From: Gluconobacter kondonii
GTDB lineage: Bacteria > Pseudomonadota > Alphaproteobacteria > Acetobacterales > Acetobacteraceae
DNA length: 64,000 bases
Assembly: GCF_002723995.1 (NCBI RefSeq)
Contig: NZ_BEWP01000005.1
Span: forward strand, 1 to 64,000
Direction of reading: 5' to 3'
Below the pieces are notes generated by a model. The model saw only the letters and a program-made list of their open reading frames with translations, was not told where the DNA came from and did no database searches. Shown here piece after piece: positions 19,780 through 28,239 of this stretch (positions are counted from its first letter, which is position 1; each line of letters begins with the position of its first letter). The position numbers were made by a program, and so were the translations under genes.

Positions 19780-21423
19780 TTAGAGAGTATATTTTTGGGC
19801 CGCATTCACGGCGAGAGGTTGTAGGATCAGACGGTCGAGCAGCATGGACAGCAGCGTCAGCAGCATCAGGGCAAGGATCTGCGCGCCCAAGGCCCCGCCG
19901 AGCACTTCGGACAGCAGTGTGGCGCCCAGACCGCTATCGGACGGCACGAAAGCCTCTGCCACCATCACAGCATTCCAGACCGGCACCACAGCCGTCAGCA
20001 AACCGCCGCAGAGTTCGGGGGCGATGGCGGGCAGAAGCAGCCTGCGCCACAGGAGTAAACCTCGCAGTCTCAGGCCGGTGGCGACCTGTCGCAGTCCTGA
20101 AGGAATAGCTTTTGCTGCGTCCAGCACCACGATCCCGACCAGCCAGTGTGCGCCCAGAAAAAGCAGCACGATCGCGGAATTGAGACCCAGTTCCCGACAC
20201 AGCGGATAGAGCAGGACAGCCGGAAAAAGTCCGCAGGCCGCGGCAGCATTTCGGCAGACATTGCGTAGGGACGCCCGGCTTTCGCTGATGAGCAGCCCCA
20301 AGGGGACCCACACCAGAAGACACAGGACCAGCGTTCCACAGACATGCGACAGCGTCAGGATACTCTCGGTGAGGTCCGAGGGAACAAGCGGCAGTAAGCC
20401 CGCATGGTAGATCGCGTAAACCAGCACAAACAGCGAAAGGACCGGAAGGATCGCTCGGGGGAACTCGCGGGCAGCCACGTCCTGTTCGGGAAGAATGCTC
20501 CGGGGGCGCCCGATCCGCCAGTTTCCGATCCAGGCGAGAGCCTCGCCCAATGTTCCGCTGAGCCAGAGCATCGGTTTTGTCCGACGCCAGATCCTCAGCA
20601 GCCAGGACTGGGGGCGAGGGCGCTCCTCCAGAGGACCTTCCGGCCGGTAACGCTGCGCCCAGCCCAGAACCGGGCGCATGACGGCCTGATCGACGAGAAG
20701 GATCAGCAGAAGAATGACGAGCGAGATTTCGACAATTCTGAGCGGGTGGTGATCCAGCATGGCGTGGAGAACTGCTGCACCACATCCTCCATCCGTCCGA
20801 TGGCTCATCAGCATCATCAGACCTTCCGCAGCCAGAAGGCGCACCCAGAACGCCGGCATGGACTGCATGGCCCTGAAGGTCGTCAGCGGTACTGCGACGG
20901 GAATCTGCAATCGCCAGAAACGCTGCCATCCTGTCATCCGCAGGCCGGTGGCCACTTCGTCGAGGGCGGGTGGGAGCGTATCTTCCGCATCCAGAACAGC
21001 CGTGACGATCCGCCAGATCATGCTGGAGGCCGCAACCAGAACGATGGTCACAGAAGCAGGGAAAATAGCCGCGAAGATCCCGATCAGGCCGAGACCCGGA
21101 ACGGCCCGTGCAACCGAGAGAGCGGGGATCAGGAACGCTCTGAAACGCGGCCACTGACATGCGGCTCCGGATATGAGCAGGGAGAGGATCACAACGGTCA
21201 TGAGCGCCAGAGCGACATGCAGCAGGGTCAGGACTGCGGCGCTCCAAACGCCGACAGAGATACTTGGCAATGCCCCCGATACGACCGGGACCGCCGGAGC
21301 GTGTCGAACCACAAGGAGCGCGATTGCGGCGGCACAGAACAGGATCGAAAGCTCGACGCCGCTCATGCGCTGGCGCCAGCGATGCATGATCCGCAGGGGC
21401 ATGGCCATCGGGCTGCCCGTCAT
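19780..21423 (-). CDS. ABC transporter permease, two fused permease units
   Basis: This is a 547-residue inner-membrane protein holding two BPD-type permease units in tandem, about 70-265 and 335-540. Both carry an EAA loop that docks on the ATPase: EVATGLRMTG near 165 and QVATGLRLRG near 445. A fused double permease plus one ATPase with a C-terminal extension is a recognised arrangement within the nitrate/taurine-type group. No substrate-binding gene is present. The leader before the ATG contains two overlapping alternative hairpins. Confidence 0.85.
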   Translation of the reverse strand: MTGSPMAMPLRIMHRWRQRMSGVELSILFCAAAIALLVVRHAPAVPVVSGALPSISVGVWSAAVLTLLHVALALMTVVILSLLISGAACQWPRFRAFLIPALSVARAVPGLGLIGIFAAIFPASVTIVLVAASSMIWRIVTAVLDAEDTLPPALDEVATGLRMTGWQRFWRLQIPVAVPLTTFRAMQSMPAFWVRLLAAEGLMMLMSHRTDGGCGAAVLHAMLDHHPLRIVEISLVILLLILLVDQAVMRPVLGWAQRYRPEGPLEERPRPQSWLLRIWRRTKPMLWLSGTLGEALAWIGNWRIGRPRSILPEQDVAAREFPRAILPVLSLFVLVYAIYHAGLLPLVPSDLTESILTLSHVCGTLVLCLLVWVPLGLLISESRASLRNVCRNAAAACGLFPAVLLYPLCRELGLNSAIVLLFLGAHWLVGIVVLDAAKAIPSGLRQVATGLRLRGLLLWRRLLLPAIAPELCGGLLTAVVPVWNAVMVAEAFVPSDSGLGATLLSEVLGGALGAQILALMLLTLLSMLLDRLILQPLAVNAAQKYTL

Positions 21424-21453
21424 GGTGCGTGCTGTCCTCGTTCCTGATGGAAA

Positions 21454-21484
21454 CCAGAGGTTAAAAAAAGACCTCTGGAAGTCT
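21454..21484 (-). promoter_or_regulatory. overlapping alternative hairpins between dut and the ABC permease
   Basis: Read leftward, AGACTT/AGGTCT (21479-21484 with 21469-21474) forms a 6-bp stem directly followed by a run of seven T residues, a plausible terminator. The same bases can instead pair as CCAGAGGT/ACCTCTGG (21471-21478 with 21454-21461), 8 bp, placing the T-run in the loop. The two structures exclude each other, like a terminator and an antiterminator. Confidence 0.45.
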
Positions 21485-21515
21485 CAAGTGTTTTTTGCAT
21501 GCCAGCAAGCCAAGA

Positions 21516-21971
21516 TCAGTGGCCGGTGCTGCCAAAACCGCTGTGACCCCGCGCGGTCTCGTCCAGTGTCTCGACTTCTGACCAGCGCAGACGGGAGACG
21601 GGGGCCAGAACGCCCTGTGCGATCCGGGTGCCACGCTCGACCGTAAAGGGTTCGGTGCCCGCGTTCATGACGATGATGCGAAGTTCGCCGCGATAGTCTT
21701 CGTCGATGGTGCCGGGCGAATTGGGCAGGGTAATGCCGTGCTTGAGCGCCAGCCCCGAGCGCGGACGGACCTGAAGCTCGTAGGCAGGCGGCAGGGCGAT
21801 GCACAGCCCGGTCGGGACGAGGACGCGCTCACCCGGAGCGATCGTCAAAGGCGCATCCACAGCGGCCAGAAAATCGAATCCTGCGGCCCCGGCAGTGGCG
21901 TAGGCAGGGAGGGGAAGCCCCTCGGAATGAGGCAGGCGCGTGATGCGCACATCAATCAGGTCTGTCGTCAT
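21516..21971 (-). CDS. dut: dUTP diphosphatase
   Basis: dUTPase hydrolyses dUTP to dUMP and pyrophosphate, keeping uracil out of DNA and supplying dTMP synthesis. At 151 residues it is the trimeric all-beta form. The motifs are visible in order: AGFDFLAA (motif 1), RSGLALKHG (2), [14 protein letters not shown] (3) and the C-terminal Gly-rich arm [11 protein letters not shown] (5). It follows coaBC by 19 bases and is part of the ubiE-coaBC-dut run. Confidence 0.96.
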   Translation of the reverse strand: MTTDLIDVRITRLPHSEGLPLPAYATAGAAGFDFLAAVDAPLTIAPGERVLVPTGLCIALPPAYELQVRPRSGLALKHGITLPNSPGTIDEDYRGELRIIVMNAGTEPFTVERGTRIAQGVLAPVSRLRWSEVETLDETARGHSGFGSTGH

Positions 21972-21990
21972 GACCCTGTCTTACCCCGGA

Positions 21991-23190
21991 TTATGCACCC
22001 TGTGAAAGCGGGTTGACGAAGAACGCGACAATCCGTTCAACGAGCTGTTCCGCAACGTCGGTCTTGTCCATTTCCGGCCAGCTTTGCAGGCCATGATCGT
22101 CAATCAGGCTGACCGTATTGCGCATCGCACCGAACACGCCATGACGGACATCATTGGCCACCAGCCAGTCACATCCCTTACGCAGCCGTTTGGCCTGCGC
22201 GTTTTGCAGCACATCGTCCGTCTCGGCGGCAAAACCCACGACAAGGCGCGGACGCTGAGGCGAACGGCAGAGCGTTGCCAGAATGTCTGGGTTCTCCACC
22301 AGTTCAAGCGTGGGAGGCCCGCCGCCAGTTTTCTTGATTTTGCCGGAGGCGATGTCTTTTGCACGCCAGTCGCTGACGGCTGCCGTGCAGATTACGACAT
22401 CGGCTGGCAGAGCGGCTTCACAGGCGGCGAGCATCTCGCGCGCGGTCTGGACCGGAATGCGGCGTACGCCCTCGGGGACAGGAATCGAAACCGGACCACT
22501 AACGAGCGTGACGGTCGCGCCCCGCTTCGCCAGAGCCGCCGCGATGGCATAGCCCTGCCGTCCTGAAGAATGGTTTGACAGGAAGCGCACGGGATCGAGC
22601 GGCTCGACCGTCGGGCCTGCCGTCACCAGAACATGACGTCCGGAGAGGGACTGGTCGGGCGTCAGAAGACGCAGAATCGCATCGCGGATAACCGGAGGTT
22701 CGCTCAGACGTCCGGCGCCGACTTCGCCACAAGCCATGCTGCCCACATCAGGGCCGATCACGGAAACGCCGCGTGCCTCCAGCAGCTTCAGATTGGCCTG
22801 TGTGGCGGGGTGCTCCCACATCCGCACATTCATGGCCGGGGCCAGCAGAATGGGGGACGTGGTCGCGAGAAGCAGTGTGGTCGGCAGATCATCCGCCAGC
22901 CCATGGGCCATACGCGCCATAATGTTGGCTGTGGCGGGGCAGACAACGACCAGATCCGCGCTTCGGGCCAAGGCGATATGGCCGATTTCGCTTTCCTGCG
23001 TGGGTTCGAACAGCGCGTCATGAACACGCTCGCCCGCCAGCGTTTCAAGGCTGAGCGGCGTGACGAACGCCTTCGCTGCTTCGGTCATGACGGGCGTGAC
23101 GGCAATACCATCCGCCCGCAGCAGGCGCACGAGTTCGAGCGCCCGGAACGCCGCGATGCCTCCCGAGACGATCAGCAGGACGCGGCGCAT
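21991..23190 (-). CDS. coaBC: bifunctional phosphopantothenoylcysteine decarboxylase/phosphopantothenate--cysteine ligase
   Basis: This catalyses two steps of coenzyme A synthesis. The 399-residue protein has an N-terminal flavin-dependent CoaC domain (about 1-180, with GHIALAR for the active-site His and the PAMNVRMW substrate motif) and a C-terminal CoaB ligase domain (about 185-399, with TAGPTVEPLDPVR and KIKKTGG). The ATG at 23190 is chosen because the flavodoxin-like strand follows immediately; the frame is open to 23271 inside ubiE. It begins four bases after the ubiE stop. Confidence 0.95.
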   Translation of the reverse strand: MRRVLLIVSGGIAAFRALELVRLLRADGIAVTPVMTEAAKAFVTPLSLETLAGERVHDALFEPTQESEIGHIALARSADLVVVCPATANIMARMAHGLADDLPTTLLLATTSPILLAPAMNVRMWEHPATQANLKLLEARGVSVIGPDVGSMACGEVGAGRLSEPPVIRDAILRLLTPDQSLSGRHVLVTAGPTVEPLDPVRFLSNHSSGRQGYAIAAALAKRGATVTLVSGPVSIPVPEGVRRIPVQTAREMLAACEAALPADVVICTAAVSDWRAKDIASGKIKKTGGGPPTLELVENPDILATLCRSPQRPRLVVGFAAETDDVLQNAQAKRLRKGCDWLVANDVRHGVFGAMRNTVSLIDDHGLQSWPEMDKTDVAEQLVERIVAFFVNPLSQGA

Positions 23191-23194
23191 GGCC

Positions 23195-23983
23195 TTACAG
23201 ACGCCAGCCGGAATGGATGGCGGCGATGCCACCCGACAGGTTGCGGTACTGGACCTGCTCCAGCCCGGCATCGCGCATCATCTGGGCCAACGTTTCCTGA
23301 TCGGGGAACATGCGGATGCTCTCGGCGAGATACTGGTAGCTCTCGGAGTCCTTGGCGATGATCTGGCCCATTTTGGGAAGAACCTGAAAGGACCAGAGAT
23401 CGTAAATCGGTGCGAGGGCCGCGATCTCAACCTGCGAAAATTCGAGGCAGAAGAAGCGTCCGCCCGGCTTGAGAACGCGACGCGCCTCCCGAAGAACTGC
23501 CAGCTTGTCTGTGCAGTTGCGCAGGCCAAAGGCAATCGTCACGCGATCGACGGAACAGTCGGGGAGAGGGATGGCTTCCGCGTCCACGACACAGACCTCG
23601 ATCTTGCCGATCAGCCCGGCCTTGATGGCGCGGTCACGCCCGACGGACAGCATGGCGGCATTGATGTCGGACAGGATGGCCGGGCCACCTCCAGCACGCA
23701 GCCAGCCAAACGTGATGTCACCCGTACCGCCTGCCAGATCCAGCAGCTTCATGTTGGGGCGCGGGTTAAGCATCCCAACGAAAATGCGCTTCCAGACGCG
23801 ATGAATTCCCAGCGACATCACGTCATTCATGATGTCGTATTTCCCGGCGACGCTCTCGAACACCTCCCGGACCATCGTCTTTTTCTGGCCACGCGGGACA
23901 TTGCGGTAGCCGAAATCGATGGTGTCCTCGACATGTTCGGAGGACTGGAAGGGCGAGGCGTTGTGTTCTGCGCTATCGGTCAT
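23195..23983 (-). CDS. ubiE: demethylubiquinone/demethylmenaquinone methyltransferase
   Basis: This is a SAM-dependent C-methyltransferase of ubiquinone synthesis (262 residues). The AdoMet-binding LDLAGGTGDIT (near 80), the conserved YDIMNDVMSLGIHRVWK opening region and the FGLRNCTDK motif identify UbiE. Acetic acid bacteria depend on ubiquinone for membrane-bound periplasmic dehydrogenases (group knowledge). I take the ATG at 23983, with mutM starting divergently only 30 bases away, so their promoters must overlap. It is followed by coaBC with a four-base gap. Confidence 0.95.
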   Translation of the reverse strand: MTDSAEHNASPFQSSEHVEDTIDFGYRNVPRGQKKTMVREVFESVAGKYDIMNDVMSLGIHRVWKRIFVGMLNPRPNMKLLDLAGGTGDITFGWLRAGGGPAILSDINAAMLSVGRDRAIKAGLIGKIEVCVVDAEAIPLPDCSVDRVTIAFGLRNCTDKLAVLREARRVLKPGGRFFCLEFSQVEIAALAPIYDLWSFQVLPKMGQIIAKDSESYQYLAESIRMFPDQETLAQMMRDAGLEQVQYRNLSGGIAAIHSGWRL

Positions 23984-24013
23984 GGGGCAATCGATATATC
24001 GTTGAGGCCAGCC

Positions 24014-24847
24014 ATGCCAGAGCTTCCAGAAGTCGAAACCGTCATGCGCGGGTTTCGTGATGCCTTTGAAGGGCATCGAATCAGCCATGTTTCCGTCAAC
24101 CGCCCCGATCTTCGATGGCCGTTTCCCGCAGATCTGCGGGAGAAGCTGGAAGGTCAGCGCGTCCTCTCCTTCCGCAGACGCGCGAAGTATATTCTCATGC
24201 GTCTTGAAGGCGGCTGGAGTATGCTGCTGCATCTGGGTATGTCGGGCCGACTCACGATCGGCAGGGCCGGGACGAATGCGACTCCGCCAGCACATGAACA
24301 TCTAGTTCTGGAGACGGACAGCGGTGCGCGGGCAGGGCTTGTCGATCCCCGGCGCTTTGGCAGCGTCGATCTTGTTCGCACAGGCAAAGAGGAGGATCAT
24401 CGCCTTCTCGCGCATCTGGGCATGGAGCCTCTTTCTCCCACCATGATGGGACAGGCACTGACGGAGCTGTTTCGGGGCAGGCGTACACCGGTTAAATCCG
24501 CTTTACTGGATCAGAAGCTGATTGCGGGTCTGGGCAATATCTATGTCTGCGAAGCCCTGTTCCGCTGCGGCATTCATCCCGAACGACAGGCCTGCACACT
24601 GACCAATGTTGAGACGCAGGCTCTTTCAGAGGCCATTCCACAGATTCTGGAGCAGGCGATCGCGTCCGGGGGGTCGTCCCTGCGCGACTATGTGCAAGCT
24701 GACGGCACCAAAGGCGGCTTTCAGGATCTGCATCTTGTCTATGGCCGCGAAGGAGCGCCCTGTCCGAATTGCGGGGATGCCAGTCCGATCCAGCGCATCA
24801 CGCAGTCCGGGCGTTCGACGTTCTTCTGCCCGACCTGCCAGAAATAA
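24014..24847 (+). CDS. mutM: formamidopyrimidine-DNA glycosylase
   Basis: This bifunctional glycosylase/AP lyase removes 8-oxoguanine and formamidopyrimidines. In the 277-residue protein the N terminus PELPEVE supplies the catalytic Pro1/Glu2 after Met removal. The helix-two-turn-helix (about 150-200) and the C-terminal zinc finger (CPNC ... CPTC) are intact, as is QADGTKGGFQ. The ATG at 24014 is required to expose Pro2; the longer upstream frame antisense to ubiE is not coding. Confidence 0.97.
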   Translation: MPELPEVETVMRGFRDAFEGHRISHVSVNRPDLRWPFPADLREKLEGQRVLSFRRRAKYILMRLEGGWSMLLHLGMSGRLTIGRAGTNATPPAHEHLVLETDSGARAGLVDPRRFGSVDLVRTGKEEDHRLLAHLGMEPLSPTMMGQALTELFRGRRTPVKSALLDQKLIAGLGNIYVCEALFRCGIHPERQACTLTNVETQALSEAIPQILEQAIASGGSSLRDYVQADGTKGGFQDLHLVYGREGAPCPNCGDASPIQRITQSGRSTFFCPTCQK

Positions 24848-24906
24848 CCGCGGAGAGAAGCGAGGGCGGAAAGATGCCCCCATCCTGTGTAAAATGTGCA
24901 AAACGC

Positions 24907-24935
24907 TTGACGGGACCCGCCAGAGGGGAGTAGAG
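24907..24935 (+). promoter_or_regulatory. probable rpsT promoter
   Basis: TTGACG (24907-24912) is followed after 17 bp by GTAGAG (24930-24935). The -35 is good and the -10 weak. It lies about 50 bases before the rpsT start codon. Confidence 0.4.
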
Positions 24936-24983
24936 GGCGCCAACCATTTACGCGACCAAAACGCAAAGTGAACCGAAAGATCC

Positions 24984-25253
24984 ATGGCAAACACAGCTTC
25001 TGCCCGTAAGCGCATCCGTCAGAATGAACGTCGCCGTGAGCGCAACGTCGCCCGCATGTCCCGTATGCGTACGTTCATCAAGAAGGTCGAACTCGCCATC
25101 CAGTCCGGCGACAAGTCCGCTGCTGCGGAAGCCTTCAAGGTTGCACAGCCGGAAATGCAGCGCGCAGCAGGCAAGGGCGTGATCGCAAAGAACACGATCA
25201 GCCGCAAGCTGTCCCGCCTGTCCGCTCGCGTAAAGGCTCTGGCAACCGCCTGA
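24984..25253 (+). CDS. rpsT: 30S ribosomal protein bS20
   Basis: This is a small basic ribosomal protein of 89 residues. The [17 protein letters not shown] opening and the [19 protein letters not shown]-terminal helix are typical of bS20, which binds 16S rRNA. It is followed by a strong intrinsic terminator and, as in many alphaproteobacteria, precedes dnaA. Confidence 0.97.
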   Translation: MANTASARKRIRQNERRRERNVARMSRMRTFIKKVELAIQSGDKSAAAEAFKVAQPEMQRAAGKGVIAKNTISRKLSRLSARVKALATA

Positions 25254-25276
25254 GCTTCACCTTCGGGTTGGAACTG

Positions 25277-25312
25277 AAGAACGCGCTCCCCTCAAGGAGC
25301 GCGTTCTTTTTT
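25277..25312 (+). terminator. intrinsic terminator of rpsT
   Basis: GAACGCGCTCC (25279-25289) pairs with GGAGCGCGTTC (25296-25306) as an 11-bp stem with a 6-nt loop, followed by TTTTTT. The flanking AA/TT extend the stem by two pairs. Confidence 0.93.
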
Positions 25313-25586
25313 GACTGCGCCCCAGAATTTTTTCCGAGCATCTGACTTGGGGTTGCTTATGGGGAACACCCCCATGACATCCCGCTGAACCCTTCGTGTT
25401 CCAGCTTGCTTCGGGCAGAACGGACGCCTATCCTGAGCGTTCGACAAAAAAATATCGGATGTCTGGCTCTCCGGGATTTTCCTGCGTTCCTGATGCGGAT
25501 TTTCTGTCGAGAGCACAACCGCCCTGCGCGCAGGGACCAACAACTGATGCCCGCGTGCTGCGGGACTGGATATGAAAGGGGGTACA
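25313..25586. other. dnaA leader region
   Basis: These 274 bases lie between the rpsT terminator and dnaA. There is a small ATGGGG/CCCCAT inverted repeat at 25359-25375 and a candidate promoter at 25406-25434. I see no match to the DnaA box consensus TTATNCACA on either strand and no cluster of AT-rich 13-mers, so nothing here identifies a replication origin. Confidence 0.5.
25406..25434 (+). promoter_or_regulatory. candidate dnaA promoter
   Basis: TTGCTT (25406-25411), a 17-bp spacer and TATCCT (25429-25434) resemble a sigma-70-type promoter. The leader to the dnaA start would be about 145 nt. Confidence 0.4.
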
Positions 25587-27011
25587 ATGGTGGAAAACGC
25601 TCAGTATCTGGACGCCAGCGCCTCCGCCCCCGGTTCGACGACACCGCTTGAGACCGCCTGGGTCCGCGTTCGTGAGAAACTGAAGAGTGAGGTTGGCGAG
25701 GTCGAATACCGGACATGGCTCCGGCAGATCGTTCTGGGGCCACTCGACGAAGATGAACTGACTCTCTATCTGCCCACGCGATTCCTCCGCGATTGGGTTC
25801 GCAGCCAGTATGAGGAGCGTCTTCAGACGCTCTGGCGGACTGAGCGCGAAGACATCAAAGGCGTGGAGCTTCAGGTCAAGCGAGGGCTACCCGAAGTTCC
25901 GGCGGACGACGTCGAAGACTCGGACGACACAACAGGTCTTTCCAGTGAGACTGCGCCACAAAGCGCTGTGTCCGAGAGCCGGAGCGATCTGGCCGTCCCG
26001 CTTGATCCGCGCTTCACGTTCGACACCTTCATCGTCGGCAAGCCGAACGAATTCGCCTATGCCTGTGCGCGTCGTGTGGCCGAAAAGCCATCAAGCCCCG
26101 GCTTCAATCCGCTGTTTCTGTATGGCGGCGTAGGTCTCGGCAAGACGCACCTGATGCACGCCATCGGCACGGAACTAACCCGCACCGGCAAGGTCTCCGT
26201 GGCTTATATGTCTGCGGAAAAGTTCATGTACCGCTTCATCGCGGCGATCCGTTCGCAGTCCACGATGGAATTCAAGGAACAGCTCCGGTCCGTTGACGTG
26301 CTGATGATCGACGATCTTCAGTTTTTGATCGGCAAAGACAACACGCAGGAAGAATTCTTCCATACGTTCAATGCTCTTGTGGATGCTGGCCGCCAGATCA
26401 TCGTCAGTGCCGACAAGAGCCCGTCTGACCTCTCCGGACTTGAGGACCGTCTGCGGACCCGTCTGGGCTGCGGCATGGTCGCGGATATCCATGCCACGAC
26501 CTTCGAGCTGCGCATTTCCATTCTGGAAGCCAAGGCCAAAGCTTCGGGCACGCATGTTCCGTCAAAGGTTCTGGAATATCTCGCCCACAAGATCACGACC
26601 AATGTCCGTGAGCTTGAAGGGGCGCTCAATCGTCTGATCGCCCATGCCGATCTCGTTGGCCGCCCGGTGACACTCGATACGACGCAGGATGTTCTCAAGG
26701 ACATGCTAAAAGCCCACGATCGCCGCGTCACGATCGAGGAAATCCAGCGCAAGGTTTCCGAGCACTGGAATATCCGCCTGACGGACATGTCCTCTGCCCG
26801 CCGCGCGCGCGCCGTCGCTCGCCCGCGTCAGGTCGCCATGTATCTGGCCAAACAGTTGACAAGCCGCTCGCTGCCGGAAATCGGACGCAAATTCGGCAAC
26901 CGCGATCACACGACGGTCATGCATGCCGTCAACCGCGTGACCGAGCTGATGGATCAGGATACGTCCTTTGCCGAAGACGTAGAACTGCTGCGCCGGATGC
27001 TCGAAGGCTGA
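25587..27011 (+). CDS. dnaA: chromosomal replication initiator protein DnaA
   Basis: DnaA binds origin boxes and melts the origin in its ATP form. The protein is 474 residues. Domain I is about 10-90, a Ser/Asp-rich linker about 95-135, and the AAA+ domain about 140-360 with Walker A GGVGLGKTH and Walker B LMIDDLQF. Domain IV ends in the DNA-binding signature RDHTTVMHAVNRV. I choose the ATG at 25587 because AAAGGGGG ends about five bases before it; an in-frame ATG at 25572 is upstream of that site. Confidence 0.96.
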   Translation: MVENAQYLDASASAPGSTTPLETAWVRVREKLKSEVGEVEYRTWLRQIVLGPLDEDELTLYLPTRFLRDWVRSQYEERLQTLWRTEREDIKGVELQVKRGLPEVPADDVEDSDDTTGLSSETAPQSAVSESRSDLAVPLDPRFTFDTFIVGKPNEFAYACARRVAEKPSSPGFNPLFLYGGVGLGKTHLMHAIGTELTRTGKVSVAYMSAEKFMYRFIAAIRSQSTMEFKEQLRSVDVLMIDDLQFLIGKDNTQEEFFHTFNALVDAGRQIIVSADKSPSDLSGLEDRLRTRLGCGMVADIHATTFELRISILEAKAKASGTHVPSKVLEYLAHKITTNVRELEGALNRLIAHADLVGRPVTLDTTQDVLKDMLKAHDRRVTIEEIQRKVSEHWNIRLTDMSSARRARAVARPRQVAMYLAKQLTSRSLPEIGRKFGNRDHTTVMHAVNRVTELMDQDTSFAEDVELLRRMLEG

Positions 27012-27021
27012 CCTCCGCCAG

Positions 27022-27054
27022 CCCCCGATCCCTCTCTTTCCCGAGGGGCGGGGG
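27022..27054 (+). terminator. G+C hairpin between dnaA and dnaN
   Basis: CCCCCG (27022-27027) pairs with CGGGGG (27049-27054) and CCCTC (27030-27034) with GAGGG (27043-27047). The stem is strong with a small internal bulge, but no T-run follows. It could be a weak terminator or an mRNA-processing or stability element before dnaN. Confidence 0.4.
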
Positions 27055-27101
27055 TCTGCTAGGTTCTCTCAATTAATTCAAGATCTTCCCCGAGGCCCGG
27101 A

Positions 27102-28226
27102 ATGAAATTCAAGGTTGACCGTACCCTGCTGCAACGGGCTCTGGCGCATATTCATGGCGTTGCGGAAAAGCGGAATACCATTCCCATTCTGGCCAACGTT
27201 CTGATGAGCTTTGAGGGCGATGTTCTGCGCCTGACGGCCACGGATATGGAAATCGCCGTCGTGGAAGATGTTCCCGCGACGGGCGAGCGCTCCGGCTCTA
27301 CCACTGTGCCTGCTGCGGTGCTTTTCGAAATTGTCCGCAAACTGCCGGATGGTGTGGCACTTGAGTTCGATCATCAGGACAGCGAAGCGCCGCTCGCCCT
27401 GCGTGCGGGCCGTTATGCCACCAGCCTAAACGTCCTCCCGGTCGACGACTTCCCGGCTATGGTCGCCGGAGATCTGCCGCATCGTTTCTCGCTTCCCGCA
27501 GCAACACTGCGCGGTCTGATCGACCGCACCAAATTCGCGATTTCAAACGAAGAAACCCGCTACTACCTGAACGGTATCTATCTGCACGTCGCGGAAAATG
27601 CGGCCACTCCGATGTTGCGCGCCGTCGCCACGGACGGTCATCGTCTGGCGCGTGTTGAGACAGATCTGCCCGAAGGCGCGCGTGGCATGCCGGGCGTCAT
27701 TATTCCGCGCAAGACGGTTAACGAACTGCGCAAGCTGCTGGATGAAGGAGCAGCCGATCTGGAAGTCTCCCTGTCCGACACACGCATCCAGTTTCAGGCC
27801 GGGCCAGTCCTTCTGACTTCCAAGCTGATCGACGGAACCTTCCCGGAATATGAGCGCGTTATTCCGAAGGGCAATGACCGCATCCTGCGCGTCGGCAAGC
27901 GTGATTTCGCAGCGGCTGTCGGTCGCGTCGCGGCCATCAGCCAGGAGCGGTCGCGTCCGGTCAAACTGTCTGTCACGCAAAACATGCTCAACCTCTCCGC
28001 CACCAGCCCCGATCAGGGCGTGGCGCATGAGGAACTGGACGAAAACGCCGTCTCCTACGATGCCGCACCCATCGAAATCGGCTTTCAGGCGCGTTACCTG
28101 ACGGACATTACCGATCAGATCGACGTGGAAGTGGAATTCGCATTTTCCGACAGTTCCGCGCCCACCATCGTACGTGACACGGCGTCGCCTTCGGCGCTGT
28201 ATGTTCTGATGCCCATGCGGGTCTGA
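27102..28226 (+). CDS. dnaN: DNA polymerase III beta subunit (sliding clamp)
   Basis: This is the processivity clamp of the replicase and a loading platform for many repair proteins. It is 374 residues, the normal length, with three clamp repeats. The N-terminal KFKVDRTLLQRAL, the central RAVATDGHRLAR and the C-terminal VLMPMRV tail that lines the protein-binding pocket are all present. It sits between dnaA and recF in the conserved order. Confidence 0.97.
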   Translation: MKFKVDRTLLQRALAHIHGVAEKRNTIPILANVLMSFEGDVLRLTATDMEIAVVEDVPATGERSGSTTVPAAVLFEIVRKLPDGVALEFDHQDSEAPLALRAGRYATSLNVLPVDDFPAMVAGDLPHRFSLPAATLRGLIDRTKFAISNEETRYYLNGIYLHVAENAATPMLRAVATDGHRLARVETDLPEGARGMPGVIIPRKTVNELRKLLDEGAADLEVSLSDTRIQFQAGPVLLTSKLIDGTFPEYERVIPKGNDRILRVGKRDFAAAVGRVAAISQERSRPVKLSVTQNMLNLSATSPDQGVAHEELDENAVSYDAAPIEIGFQARYLTDITDQIDVEVEFAFSDSSAPTIVRDTASPSALYVLMPMRV

Positions 28227-28239
28227 ACACGAGCCACGA

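Noticed and set aside
20404-21447. A 347-codon plus-strand frame opposite the ABC permease
   Set aside because: It is very rich in Arg, Asp, Gln and Gly with no hydrophobic core, as expected opposite a membrane protein gene.
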